From Echiichthys vipera (taxonomy: Eukaryota; Chordata; Actinopteri; Perciformes; Trachinidae): DNA of 64,000 nt. The position numbers and the translations under genes were made by a program. Shown here one piece after another: positions 1 to 12,389 of this stretch. The stretch spans positions 29,337,527 to 29,401,526 of the forward strand of contig OY829660.1 of the NCBI GenBank assembly GCA_963691815.1, in the 5' to 3' direction. Under the pieces are notes generated by a model. That model was not told the origin of the DNA, ran no database searches, and saw only the letters and a program-made list of their open reading frames with translations. How positions within the stretch are numbered: the stretch's first letter is position 1; each line of letters begins with the position of its first letter.

Positions 1-2170
1 CAGAAAGCATAATGATACCAGGCTATGCCAGGGAGGCCCAGTCCTCCATCCTCCATAGTGGCATAAAGTTTTGTCTGATTTATATATGTTTTTTTACCCC
101 CCCATAAAAAGCTATACATGGCTTCATTATATTTCAATAATGCACTTTGTGGCAAGCTTAATGGTAACATATTACTTATGTAATTAATTTTGGGAACTAT
201 TACCATCTTAAAAATATAAATTTTGTCCAATTTTGTAATATAAGCTAAATTTTATGAATTAGAGGGAGAGGGTGATTCTCATAATACTATCCATCCCTGC
301 CTGATACTAGGTGGACAGATTCTCGATAGGGGCATCTCTTCAGACTTTGACCAATTTATTTTATAACCAGAAACACCTGAAAATGAGTCGATCAGAGTGA
401 GGATGTAAGGCATTGTTGCTGATGGACGCCGGCACAGTAATAAAATATCATCTCCGTACAGAGATAATAATAATAAAAGAGGGGCCAACACCAAATTTTT
501 CTAATAACTCAAAAAGAAATGCCCACCCCACCCTGTCGAATGCTTTTTCAGCATCCAGCGAAAAAGCTACTGTTATATCTGTTTCGTTTCCAGCATGCCA
601 CGAGGTGGAGCAGCCTGCGTAGAATATCCTGCTCTTAATCAAAACCGACCTGGTCCGGATGAATGAGTTTTGGTAAAAAAAAAATCTCCAATCTGGATGC
701 TTAAATCTTGGCAAGCATCTTAGTGTAGACATTAATCAGTGATACTGGGGGGTAGTTGCCAAATTTCTGTGGGTCCCTGTCTTTTTTATGTATTAAAGTT
801 ATTATAGCTGTTTGCATACTATCTGGGAGAGAACTTTTTTCTAAGGCATTCTTAAAGACTCTTCTAATGTAATTTTTGCTCCAATTCGATCCTGTTCCTG
901 CTGGGATAGAGTTGGACAATTTACAGTGGATAAAAAAAGAACTGAAAACTTGAGTTTATCTTTGATAAAATGTGACAAATATACCATTGATGTCCATGTC
1001 GTCTGTTTTCAGTTCACCTTTATCATTCTGCACTCTAGCTATAATTGACTGAGCATACTGCTGCTTTGCTCTCTGAGCAAGTAACCTCCCTGTTTTCTGC
1101 CCTTGTTCAAAATATTTTTGTTTAATTCTGAATAATATATATTCGACTTTTCTCTGTAATATAGAATTGTATTCTACTTTTAATGTATGTAGTTCCAAAA
1201 GCATGGTGTGGTCAAATTGAGTGGAGTGCATATTTTCTATATTTTTTTTTTATGTCCAACTACAGTTCATGGAGACGTTGAACAGATCTCTTCTTCAAAT
1301 ATAAACAATCTTGAACGAGCTGACCTCTAATAACCGTCTTAAAAGTATCCCACTCCGCGGCTGGATTTAACACTGAGCCTTCATTGTTCAACTAGTAATC
1401 CAGTATCTCACTTTTAATAAATTCCACTGAATGATCATTCCTGAGCAGAGATGAGTTAAATCTCCACCTAGTGGGCCGGCGCTTCGATACTGACCTAAAC
1501 GTAGTCTCATCCCCACTGGTGCATGATCAGATATTAAAACAGTACCTATAATTGTTTGTGCAGTGATAGAGAGCATAGATTTTGAAATCAGAAAATCTAT
1601 TCTTGAATAAGAAGTATGTGGATGGAAATAAAAAGTAAATTCTTTGTCTGACTAAACCTAGCTCCTCTTTCCGTGTATCAATTGCTTTTCGGGCCTGTTA
1701 GGGTCGTGTAACACCCCATTAGTATGTTTTATCAACTTAAGGATCTCTAACTTTGTTAAAGTCCCCACCTAATACTATATATGGATATCCAAACTGTGTA
1801 ATTGCATTACTAATATCTACAAAGAAACCTGGCAATTCTGCAGCATATACATGTACTTTTCTACATATACAGAAAAGTACACTTAATACCAAAAAGTTTA
1901 GCATCCATAGCTATCAGTCTCCCCTCTTCATCTGATTATTGTTGAGTATTTTGATATTAAAATTCCTCCGAACTAAAATGGCGACTCCCCTCTGACTAGA
2001 GCACCTGGCACTATAAAGAACTTACCCTACCCAATCCCTTAGCAGTAATAATGTATCTCCTGTATAAAGACTAGATCTGGGTTTTTCTGTTTAAAATACG
2101 AGAGAATCTTCCTCCTTTTGATGGCGTGAGTTATGAGTCTGCACCCTTAACGTTCAATGATGTCTAACCA
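1..2170 (-). mobile_element. Degenerate L1 (Swimmer-like) ORF2 fragment
   Basis: Broken frames on the minus strand carry, from high to low coordinate, endonuclease remnants, then reverse transcriptase blocks such as LPDSMQTAIITLIHKKDRDP, the motif A block SLDAEKAFDRVGW and a SLYGDDILLL motif where YADD is expected. Several stops and frameshifts make it non-functional. The element runs off the left edge of the window (GGLGLPGIAWYHY at the edge) and ends near ORF2's start, where the Tc1 element begins. Confidence 0.85.
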
Positions 2171-2192
2171 ATTCACCCACAATTTATTATTA

Positions 2193-3757
2193 CTCCGTGT
2201 TCCAAATTATTACGCAAATTTTAATTAAGTGTTATAAAGATTACATATTTTGTTTTTCAATTAAACTCATGGATGGTATTGTGTCACAGGGCTCTTTAGA
2301 TCACTGAAATCCATCTCAGACACCTGTGACCAATTAGTTTGCCAGGTGAGCCCAATTAAGGAAAAACTACTTATGAAGGGCGTTCCACATTATTAAGCAG
2401 ATGACCATTTCCAAGCAATTTGGGAAAGAAAAAAGATCTCTCTGCTGCAGAAAAGCGTGAAATAGTTTAATGCCTTGGACAAGGTATGAAAACCTTAGAT
2501 ATTTCACGAAAACTTAAGCGTGATCATCGTACTGTTAAGAGATTTGTGGCTGATTCAGAGCACACACGGGTTCGTGCAGATAAAGGCACAACGAGGAAGG
2601 TTTCTGCCAGACAAAAACATCAGATTAAGAGAGCAGCTGCTAAAAAGTTTACAAAGTAGCAAACAGATATTTGAAGCTGCTGGTGCCTCTGGAGTCCCAC
2701 AAACATCAAGGTGTAGGATCCTCCAGAGGCTTGCAGTTATGCGTAAACCTTCTATTCGGCCACCCCTAAACAATGGTCACAAGCAGAAATGGCTGCAGTG
2801 GGCCCAGAAATACATCAAGACTAATTTTCACACAGTCTTGTTCACTGATGAGTGCCGTTCAACCCTGGATGGTCCAGATGGATGGAGTAGAGGATGGGTG
2901 GTGGACGGCCACCATGTCCCAACAAGGCTGCGACGTCAGCAAGGAGGTGGTGGAGTCATGTTTTTGGCGGGAATCATGGGGAGAGAGCTGGTTGGCCCCT
3001 TTAATGTCCCTGAAGGTGTGAAAATGACCTCTGTAAAGTATGTGGAGTTTCTGACTGACCACTTTCTTCCATGGTACAAAAGGAAGAACCGTGCTTTCCG
3101 TAACAAAATCATCTTCATGCATGACAATGCACCATCTCATGCTGCAAGGAATACCTCTGCATCATTAGCTGTTAAGGGCATAAAAGGAGAGAACCTCATG
3201 GTGTGGCCCCCATCCTCCCCTGACCTTAACCCTATTGAGAACCTTTGGAGCATCCTCAAGCAAAAGATCTATGAGGGTGGGAGGCAGTTCACATCCAAAC
3301 AGCAGCTCTGGGAGGCTATTCTGACATCCTGCAAAGAAATTCAAGCAGAAACTGTCCAAAAACTCACAAGGTCAATGGATGGAAGAATTGTGAAGCTGCT
3401 ATCAAATAAGGGGTCCTATGTTAAAATGTAACTTGACCTGTTAAGACATTTTTGATTGAAATAGCTTTTGATTTCACCAACTATGACCTCCTAATGCTGC
3501 AAATTCAAAAAATGAGCTTTTTCAGTTAACAACCTTTAAATGTTATAAAACTGCGTTGTGCGTAATAATTTGGAACAGTGCGTTTTAAGTTTTTTATTTT
3601 TGAAAAAATACTGTTATCATTGGGAGGTTTGTTGAATAACATTTGAATTCATTAAACAACAGTTGATGACTTGAAAATTATGCTGACTGTCGTTTGCATC
3701 GACTATTTAGGAAAATCTGAGAAAAATATAATTTGCATTATAATTTGGAACACAGTG
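2193..3757 (+). mobile_element. Tc1-like transposon with IR/DR ends
   Basis: TA dinucleotides at 2191-2192 and 3758-3759 flank inverted ends sharing GTGTTCCAAATTAT. A second, inner copy of the repeat occurs at 2381-2400 and, inverted, at 3560-3576, the IR/DR arrangement known from Sleeping Beauty-type Tc1 elements. The transposase lies between. With a premature stop and a frameshift in the DNA-binding region the copy is probably dead. Confidence 0.9.
2430..3431 (+). pseudogene. Tc1 transposase, N-terminus frameshifted
   Basis: The catalytic domain is intact in one frame: LFTDECR (first Asp), IFMHDNAPSHAA (second Asp) and SPDLNPIENLW (Glu), the Tc1 DD34E triad, ending in a TAA at 3429-3431. 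The N-terminal helix-turn-helix part (EKREIV, KTLDISRKLKRDHRTVKRF) is in another frame, with a TAA near 2467-2469 and a frame change near 2655. The ATG at 2520 opens the right frame only for the catalytic part. Confidence 0.9.
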
Positions 3758-3759
3758 TA

Positions 3760-4355
3760 GATGTATGATAAAACCAATACTTATAAGCATTTTTTCGAAG
3801 ATATTTACCGATCTCCTGCCCTGTTAGATCTCTCCCTTATGAAACGACCAAACTTGCATAAAACACAACACAAAATAACAAAGCCCTGACACAACGTATA
3901 TAAAAAAACAACTGTGAGCCAAAACAGAACTTGAGGCTCTCCTACTCTAAACTGCAATAGTGCGTCTGCTTGAGGGGACACCATCTTTTCCTTTTTCATA
4001 TAGATGTGCTTCTCATATGCATGACTCATAATAACTAGTTAACCACAGCTGAATATTATGTCTTTCAGAAGAAAATTTAGATAACACACTTAAAGAAAAG
4101 AGTTTAAAAAAAAAAAGAAACCCTGCACATTCTATACACGCACAGGCTACTCAAAATAACCAAAATAACTCTATATTCACGTGCTCTAAATGCACGTCTA
4201 TTAAAAAGAAGAATACGCCAATAGCGTGTGCATGTCCATGTAAGAGCAAGTCCTCCTCAAAGTCGGTGTATAGTCCTCTCTGGAGACACGTGTGGAAGTA
4301 ACACACTGTGTCTGGTGCTTTTAAAATAAACACCTAGGAGAATAGCTATTAAACG
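3760..4355. other. Unannotated spacer
   Basis: I see no coding sequence, repeat end or RNA gene between the Tc1 and the pogo element. It is AT-rich with a short poly(A) run near 4110. Confidence 0.5.
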
Positions 4356-5127
4356 TACCGTAATTTCCGGACTATAGAGCGCACCTGACTATAGGCCGCA
4401 CCAGCTAAATTTAGGGGAAAATACAGATTGCTCCATATATAAGCCGCATCCGACTATGAGCCGCAGGCATTTTGATGTGTAATTACCGTAGTATATAGGG
4501 GTTCTTGCTACCACGGAGGGGATTGTCGGGACAGAGATGACAGTTTGGGAACGCAAAGCGTCCCATTTATTAACAATAAATCTTTCAATCAAACTTTCAC
4601 ATCTTTGACATGGCGAACAGCATTCGTGCAGAGAACAAATAATAAAACGGTGCAAAGTAAAACAAAGTGCTCACCTGTAACACGGCAGTAAAAGTGCAGT
4701 CCCGCGGCCGTTTGTGTTATCAAAATAACATTCCTACTACCGGTATATGAAAAGTCAGTCTTTAATCATTGTGTCATCGTCTTCCTCCTGCGTACTAAAA
4801 CCACCGAAATCCTCTTCGTCGGTGTCGGAGAAGAACAGGTCCAAAGTGGCGTCGTCAGCCACTCTCTCTCCGTTGTTCTCGCTCTCAAAACCTTCATCTT
4901 CGTCAGTGGAATCAACGGCTCCGGCTTCGTCAGCCGTTACGCCGTCCTCTTCATCATCACGACGCAGCAGTCCAGCTTTTCGAAAGCCGTTGATGATTGT
5001 GGATGTTTTCACACTTTTCCATGCCGTCAGGATCCACTGGCAGACTTGAGCAAAAGTTGCTTTTCGCATGCGACCAGTTTTGGTCAATGATTTCTCACCG
5101 TTAGTCATCCATGCCTCCCACTGAACT

Positions 5128-5142
5128 CGTAGTGCCACTTTA
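5128..5142. repeat. L1 target-site duplication, left copy
   Basis: CGTAGTGCCACTTTA, identical to 10892-10906. Both copies fall in the pogo transposase reading ALR, which proves the order of insertion. Confidence 0.93.
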
Positions 5143-5334
5143 TAATCAAAGTGTTTTTATTGATTTTTTCATATTCAAATAGCATACAGCAAAACATCCC
5201 ATTCAAAAAAAAGGACAGTAAACTCAAAACATGCATTACAAAAACAGGTCTAGACTACAGACAAACGATAACAACACGGGGGGGGGGGGGTTATCGTAGC
5301 TGCTAATTATGTTGGAACATATGAAAACTCATGT

Positions 5335-8300
5335 TCAAAATAAAAAATAAAAGGCTGCCAGACCTTCAAGTATCTTAGTGTTGCCCTGCAAAGCAAATCT
5401 AAGACGCTCTAATTTAAGATGTGCCATCACCTCCTCTACCCACCGTTCATGAGATGGCGGGGTTGCCTTTATCCAGTTAAATAAAATCAGTCTTCTGGCC
5501 AGCAATGAAGAGAATGCTATTGCTTTCCTTTGAGCACTCGTGAGTTGTGCTACACCTGATGCCACACCAAATATAGCTGTCAGAGGATCAGGCTCTATGT
5601 CTGTGTTGTAAATGGATGAAAAAGTTTCAAAAATTTTGAGCCAGAACTTTTTCAGCCTGGGACAACGCCAGAACATATGACTTATGTTGGCTGGCACCTG
5701 TTAACATCGAGGGCAAGTCGGATCAGTACCCTGATAAATTCTTGCCAGTTTGTCCCTTGAGAAATGAAGTCGGTGTAGCACCTTAAACTGTATCAATCCA
5801 TGTCTAACACATACAGAAGAAGAGTGTATTAACTCCACTGCCCCTCTCCAATCAATTTCTGATATATCTAACTGTAACTCGTCCTCCCATTTATTTTTAA
5901 TGTAATCAAGGGATGGGGAGGCCACCTTCTGAATACTCATATAAAGCATGGAAACCATCCCTTTATTGGTCGGATCCATGTCCAGAAGCCCATCTATCCA
6001 TCCACTTTGTGGTAGTTAGAGGTCTTTTTCACAAAATCTCGGACCTGAAAGTATCTGAAATAATTTGTTTTTAAGGGGATTCCATACTCCTTCTCCAGCT
6101 GAGCAGCAGACATGAATACACCATCTTTAAAAAGTTTTTTGACGCATTTCACCCCCGCTCTATGCCATTCTCTAAACGCTGCTCCCCCAAGGGCAGGGGA
6201 AAACAAATGATTTCCATAAACAGGAGCCGACAAGAGGGCCTTTCTGTTTTTAAAATGTGTCCTGAATTGGGCCCAGATTTTGATAGAGCCATGTACAACA
6301 GGGTTATTTGTATAAAGATGTTTGCTCAAGGGCAAAGAAGTGCAGATCAGGGAGCACAGGGACACCGGGCTAGATGCATATCTTTCCATATGTACCCACA
6401 CTGGTATTTTATCCACATCTAACTCTGAGACCCAATACAACAGCTGATGTATGTTAGCTGCCCAATAATAGTGCATATAATTTGGTAGGGCTAGACCTCC
6501 TTCCTCCCTCTGTCTCTCTAGGAACTCTCTTCTTATCCGAGGGACAGTTTTTTTCCAAATAAAGGTAGACGTACATTTACTTAATTCTTTAAAAAATGAT
6601 TTGGGAATGAAGATTGGAATTGTCTGGAACAAATAAAGGAACCGTGGCATTATAGTCATTTTAACAGCATTTATTTTTCCTGCCAATGACATGGGAAGAG
6701 ATGACCATCTCTCCATATCCAGTTTTGCCTTATCCAATGCTACTTTAAAATTGTGGTTAAATAGATCTTTGTGTTTGCTTGTTACAGTAACACCTAAATA
6801 TGTATATTTATCCTTATTTGTTGAGAAAGGATAGGCTTGAAATGATAGTCTCCTCGCCTGCCTATTAATTGGGAAAAGCACACTTTTTTCCAGGTTGATT
6901 TTATAGCCCGACACGTTCCCAAAGTCCTCGATAATACCAACAGCCACCGGGATGCTCATGGCAGGATCTGACAGAAAGAGGAGGAGGTCGTCGGCATACA
7001 GCGAGAGCTTATGATTTTGTGTCCCCCTATGTATACCCCTCAGTCTAGAGGTATTCCTCAGCATTATTGCAAGAGGTTCAATAGCTACATCAAACAGCAG
7101 GGGTGACAAAGGACATCCCTGTCTTGTTCCCCGAAACAGGGGGAAGGATTCAGATATTATACTGTTTGTTCTTACCATAGACTGGGGGTTTGCGTATATA
7201 ATTTCAATCCACGAACGGAGTTTAGGGCCGAATCCAAATCTCTCAAGGGCTGTGAGCAGATAGAAATACTCTATTCTAGCGAAGGCTTTGTGGGCATCAA
7301 GGGATATCACAATCTCAGGTTCAAGATTATCTTCAGCAGTGTTAATCACATTAAACAAGCGACGGAGATTACTGGAAAGTTGTCTGCCAGCAACAAACCC
7401 TGTCTGGTCAGGATGTATTATCTTATTCATAACTGGCTCAATCCTAGCTGCCAATACTTTGGCCAATATTTTATAATCACAGCCAAGTAGACTCACTGGA
7501 CGGTATGATTCACACTTAAGCGGATCCTTATTCTTCTTTAGGAGTACTGAGATCATAGCCTGTGACATCGTTTTGGGTAGAGCTTTCTTGTCAAGGGCCT
7601 CCTCATATACTCTACAGAGCAGGGGCACCAGTTTAGGGGCAAATTTTTTGTAGAACTCACTTGGGAAACCATCAGGACCCGGTGCCTTGCCTGTCTTCAT
7701 ATTCCGGACCGCTCTCTCCACCTCTCCCGCAGTCAGGGGTCCCTCCAATCTATCCCTATCTGTCATCTCTAGGGATGGTATTTCTAGAGTATCAAAAAAA
7801 TTATTTACTCGTTCCCTGTCATTTATCTCTGAAGTGTATAAATTCTTATAAAAAGACATAAATTGGTTGTTAATACTCTTCTGATTGATGATTTTATTTC
7901 CCATATTATCCCCTATATCTACTATCATACCAGCAGCTGCTGATTGTTTCAGCTGGTGGCTCAAGAGCTTACCAGCATGCTCACCATGTTCATAGGGATC
8001 CTGTCTCGACCTAAGATATAGATCTTCTTCACGATGACTTATAATGATATCATATTCAGTTTGGAGCAAAACCCGCTTTCTATGTAACTCCTCAGAGGGA
8101 GCCATTGAATTTGCCACATCGACTTCTTTTATTGCCTTCAATAGCTCGGTGGCACGTTTCATCTTTCTTTTCTTTTCACCAGCATTGTATGAAATTATTT
8201 GACCTCGTATGTAAGCTTTTAAGGATTCCCATAAAATGCCATTACTTATATCTGGGGTATCATTAATCTCTAAGAAGAAATCTATTTGCGAGTTTATAAA

Positions 8301-9089
8301 TTTTGTAAAAACGTCATCTGCCAATAGCCTGTTGTTAGAGCGCCACATTCTTTGAGGTGTCATGTTCCCAGGAAAGCACAGTTTCAATATGACTGGACTG
8401 TGGTCTGATATTACTATACCAGAGTATTCCATATCTATTACTGTAGAGGTCAGTTTATTATCTAATAAGAAATAGTCGATTCTAGTATATGTCTGATGTG
8501 GTGGGGAGTAAAAGGAGTACTGCCTACAAGTCGGGTTTTTGAATCTCCACGGGTCAGATATGCCATATGTCTCACAAAAAGAGTTGATGCATTGTGCTGA
8601 TTTACTCAATACGTTGGGGTTTGGGCTAGAGCGGTCCAAAGTTGAGTCAAGGACACAGTTCAGATCTCCCCCCAGAATCAGATTATGGGTATCCAAGTTA
8701 GGTAATAATGAGAATAGGTCTTTAAAAAATAAGCATTATCCCAATTGGGTGCATAAACATTTGCCAGCACTACTGGCATATTGAATAGCTTTCCAACCAC
8801 AATAATATGCCGATACTTTTACAGTAGTTGTCTCTACAAAGTGTACACTCCTGTGTATAAGGATGGCCACTCCCTGGCTATTACTATTGAAATTTGAGTG
8901 GTAAACCTGATTGAATCCCCCCCTGCAGAGCTTGAGGTGGTCCTTGTTCAACAAATGTGTCTCCTGCAAATAAGCTATCTCTTCTCCCTGATCTCTTAAA
9001 TGTGAAAATACCTTATTCCGTTTAGCTGGCTTATTGACCGCCCTTACATTCCAGCTCATCAGTTTTGTATCCATTCTGCTCGATACCAT
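5335..9089 (-). pseudogene. L1 ORF2 endonuclease/reverse transcriptase, lightly damaged
   Basis: The frame 9089-8736 has the start of the APE endonuclease (MSWNVRAVNK, YLQETHL). The next frame, 8696-5994 (900 codons), has LILGGDLNCVLD, SDHSPVILKL, RT blocks FVAGRQLSSN, motif A SLDAHKAFAR and SLYADDLLLFL. After a frameshift near 5990 and a TAA at about 5700 the C-terminal Cys/His cluster (CPRC, HMFWRC) follows. Motif A keeps its first Asp but the second Asp of the usual DAEKAFDR is Ala. Not functional as it stands. Confidence 0.92.
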
Positions 9090-9747
9090 GATTCATGCCA
9101 TGTCTGGAGTTCACAGCCCAATGTCCCAATTGCGTCCCTGTGGTACCCACCATCCGGATCACACCTTGAAGGCCTGGCAGCAAAAGTAAATAAAATAAAA
9201 AAGAGGTTCTGGGAGGGAAGGGGGAGGGAAACACACATACACGCACACATATATACAATACAGAACATATAACATGTATAAACGCTAACCCAAACACAGT
9301 GCTCTTTAACGAGCTCTGTCACGACCAACCGGTCCACCATCTCCTACACAGCAAGCCTACCGCGTGTGGCTCCGTGTATATCATCCCTTTAGTCCTAAGG
9401 GTATAACATCATCCCTTGACCCGAGTAAGGTAGAGTAATAGAATAAGATAAAAAGCAATACCATAAACATAAGGGGTATGCAACAATAGCTAAGAGGGAA
9501 CAACCAGCTCTTGAATTTTGAACGGAATGAAACAGTAATCTGAGGGAGGACAACAATAGCGCCTGAAAAGAGATGTAATGAAATATAAAAGAAACAGAAA
9601 ATGACTGTGTACATTCGCCTAAATATACATTTGAGTCAGATATTATTTTTTAAATATTGTCAAGCCTGAACAACTGTATCTAAATCGTCCCATTTCAAGG
9701 TGTCGACAAGTGTAAATATCTACTTAGCCAAGTGCAGACCACAGGTT

Positions 9748-10722
9748 TCACCCGGGAATCAGATTCTTCTTGATATAATCCACAGCTTCTTTCGGGCTCT
9801 TGAAGATTTTCATCCGTCCTCCTTCTGGCGTAATCACCAACGATGCCGGGTATCGTAGCCCATATCTGACCCCCGTGCAGGTCCGCAGGAGGCTTCTCGC
9901 TTCTCTGAAGGCTGCTCGCTTACTGTTTACCTCTTGGGTGTAGTCCGGGAAGATGTGGATCTGCCCGTTCCGACCCTCGGGTGTTCTCTCCATTTCCCTC
10001 GCCTTCCTCAGCATCTCCTCTTTCTCTGTACAGTAGTGACATCTCACGACGAAGGCTCTCGGTGGGGCTCCGTTCCTGTCTCGTCTCGCGCCGAGTGTCC
10101 GGTGTGCTCGGTCCAGCGTCGGCGTTACTGTCAGTCCCAACTTTTCTTTCAGCAAGCTAGCTACAAAGTCCGACGGCTTCTTGCCTACCTCGGCCCCCTC
10201 TTTTACTCCCACGACACGTATATTGTTGCGTCGTGATCGCGCTTCGAGGTCTTCACTCCGTCCCCTCAGCTTCATTTCCTCCTTCTCCATTTCTTTCAGT
10301 CTTGTCTCCATGTTGTTAATAGAATCAGACTGACCATTCAGCGTTTCATCCACCTCTTTTTCCCGTTCTTCCATCCTATTAGCCAGACTGCTAGTTTTAT
10401 CACCAATCAGTCTCAACTCCCCACGTAGTAACTCGAACTGGGCATTAGTATTTTCTTCCAGACACTTTGTCCATTTTTCCATCTCGGCCTTCATCTCTTG
10501 TCTTCTTTTCTCTATTTCTTCTTTACACCTCACTATCTTCGTCTCTTCTCTGCATTTCGTGATCTCACCATTGCCTTTTTTAATCTCGGACATCATATCT
10601 TTAGCCCACTGAGGCATGCTGTCGGCATTTGTTGGGTTAACATCGCCCCTGCTAGCTGAGGAGGCTAGGTTGCTAGCGCCTTGCGTCTTCTCTCCACCTG
10701 TCCGAGTTGATCGGGCGGTCAT
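9748..10722 (-). CDS. L1 ORF1 RNA-binding protein
   Basis: About 324 residues starting at MTARSTRTGG; an upstream in-frame ATG at 10770 is possible. The middle is a long Glu/Lys-rich coiled coil (residues about 40-150), followed by the RRM-like block RRNNIRVVGVKEGAEVGK, TLDRAHRTLG, and a C-terminal domain with IHIFPDYTQEV and RYPASLVITPEG, the pattern of L1 ORF1p (Transposase_22). In the family it forms trimers and packages L1 RNA. Open throughout. Confidence 0.9.
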   Translation of the reverse strand: MTARSTRTGGEKTQGASNLASSASRGDVNPTNADSMPQWAKDMMSEIKKGNGEITKCREETKIVRCKEEIEKRRQEMKAEMEKWTKCLEENTNAQFELLRGELRLIGDKTSSLANRMEEREKEVDETLNGQSDSINNMETRLKEMEKEEMKLRGRSEDLEARSRRNNIRVVGVKEGAEVGKKPSDFVASLLKEKLGLTVTPTLDRAHRTLGARRDRNGAPPRAFVVRCHYCTEKEEMLRKAREMERTPEGRNGQIHIFPDYTQEVNSKRAAFREARSLLRTCTGVRYGLRYPASLVITPEGGRMKIFKSPKEAVDYIKKNLIPG

Positions 10723-10891
10723 TTTCGATCGTGAACTGCACTGAAAAACACACTCGTTTGTTACCAACACGAAACCTTATGTGTTCGGTCCCTCAAAATG
10801 ATGGAAATATGGTGATATTGCTATTTTTTGACTACTTTTACACGGAGCCTCCGCACATACGTCCTCACACGGCAAAGCACATCCGGAAGTC

Positions 10892-10906
10892 CGTAGTGCC
10901 ACTTTA
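10892..10906. repeat. L1 target-site duplication, right copy
   Basis: Second copy of CGTAGTGCCACTTTA at the 5' end of the L1. Confidence 0.93.
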
Positions 10907-12097
10907 AAAGCACGATTCACACTGATGTCCAGTGGCTGCAAATGCTTCGTTGTGCCCCCAGGAATTACAGCTGGAATAGAGTTTGTGCTCTTGATGGCTG
11001 CTTTCACAGCATCTGTGATATGGGCCCTCATGCTGTCCAAAACGAGCAGTGCTTTTTTTTTGCGAAAAAATCCCCAAGGTCGCTTGCCATAGCACTCATT
11101 CAGCCATTCCTTCATAACGCTTTCCATCATCCACCCTTTCTGGTTGACTTTTACGGAGATGTCTTTCGGGAATTTTTCATTTGGCATAGTAATCCGTTTA
11201 AAAATCACCATCGGTGGAAGCTTTAGTCCGGATGCTGTGCAGCCCAGAACACAAGTGAAATGTGTTCTCTCATGGCCAGTTGTTCTCAGTGTGATGGACG
11301 ATTCACCTTTTTTGTTAACAGTCCTTGTGAGAGGCAAGTCAAAGGACAGAGGCACTTCATCCATGTTTATTATCTCGTCCGGTCCGATGGAATATTCGTC
11401 TATCTTTCTTTGTGTGAATTCGCGGAAGTTTGTTATTTTCTCCTTGTGGTCGGGGGGGAGTTGCTGACTCAGAGTCGTCCGTGCCCTAATGGACAGTCCT
11501 TTTCGTCTCATAAATCTGAGACACCATGATGGTCCACCTCTAAAATCTTCAATATTCATTTCTTTGGCGGTTGTTTGGGCTTTCAGTCGGATCTACACGG
11601 TGGAAACACCCCGGCCGTCTGCTCTCTGTGTGTTCACCCAGTCCTCAAGAAAGTTTTCAAGTTCCGGCCATCTGCTTTTATTACCTCTGAAGGATTTTTT
11701 TGTCTTTTTGCATTGAATCAGTTTTTCATGCTGCAGTCTCCAACGTCTCACCATTGATTCATTGATGTCAAGGGTACGTGCAGCAGCTCTATTTCCCTCC
11801 TTGACAACCAGATCGATTGCCTTTAACTTAAACGCAGCATCATATGCACTTCTCCGTTTTTTTTCCATATTGGAGGTTGTTTGCATAAACACTTTCTTCG
11901 CACAAACTGTCGCTGACGCTCTCCTACTCTTTGTTTAGCTCTCGTTACCTGGCGCCAGATGTCAGCCTCCGTCTCGCGCATCCTCGGTAGTGCGCGCCCA
12001 TGGTTACCGTAAGCCGTAGAAAAGCTGCACCGTCGATAAGCCGCAGGGACCAGAACGAGGGAAAAAAGTAGTGGCTTATAGTCCGGAAATTACGGTA

Positions 12098-12389
12098 CCT
12101 ATATTAGCCATCGTGACTTTCAAAACAAAGTCTTATATTCTGATGCTCAGTCCTGTGTTCTAAGGAAGGCTGCTGCTGCATTTGACGAGGTTAAGGTCTG
12201 GAACCTGTTGTATCACAATCAGAAATACTTTTGTTACAAAACTCCAGATATACAAACAGCAAATATTTTACAGACTAAACTAAATTTACAGAAATTAATA
12301 TTTACCGTCGTGAACCGTATATACAAGATCAAAGATTGTCTGTGGTTGAGTCTGAATCACAGAGAGGAGGTGACAGGCTCTCCAATGGA
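12098..12389. other. Unannotated spacer
   Basis: AT-rich DNA between the pogo end and the next LINE. I see nothing I can name. Confidence 0.4.

Larger units (their letters stand above)
5143..10891 (-). mobile_element. Nearly full-length L1 retrotransposon inside the pogo element
   Basis: About 5.75 kb with a short 5' leader (from 10891), ORF1 and ORF2 in order, and a 3' end at 5143 with AATAAA shortly before it on the minus strand. It is flanked by a 15-bp target duplication CGTAGTGCCACTTTA at 5128-5142 and 10892-10906. There is no long poly(A) tail. ORF1 and most of ORF2 are open, so the insertion is young compared with other L1 pieces here, but frameshifts in the endonuclease and a stop near the C-terminus suggest it cannot move itself. 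Confidence 0.93.
4755..11892 (-). pseudogene. pogo-like transposase, split by L1 and frameshifts
   Basis: Three pieces on the minus strand: 11892-11593 holds a Brinker/CENP-B-like DNA-binding domain (KRRSAYDAAFKLKAIDLVVK, NESMVRRWR); 11559-10900 holds the DDE domain with IINMDEVPLSF, LLVLDSMRAH and TTKHLQPLDISVNRAF; 5138-4755 holds the C-terminus (FAQVCQWILTAWKSV) and an acidic tail. The protein is of the POGK/Tigger type. The frame changes between the first two pieces, and the L1 splits the gene right after the third catalytic block. Confidence 0.9.
4358..12095 (-). mobile_element. pogo/Tigger-like DNA transposon, interrupted by an L1
   Basis: Perfect 19-bp terminal inverted repeats CCGTAATTTCCGGACTATA at 4358-4376 and 12077-12095 are flanked by TA on both sides, the target of the Tc1/mariner/pogo superfamily. 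Just inside both ends are GCCGCA repeats (for example ATAAGCCGCA), possible transposase binding sites. Without the L1 and one target duplication the element would be about 1.97 kb, with a single transposase on the minus strand. Confidence 0.93.
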
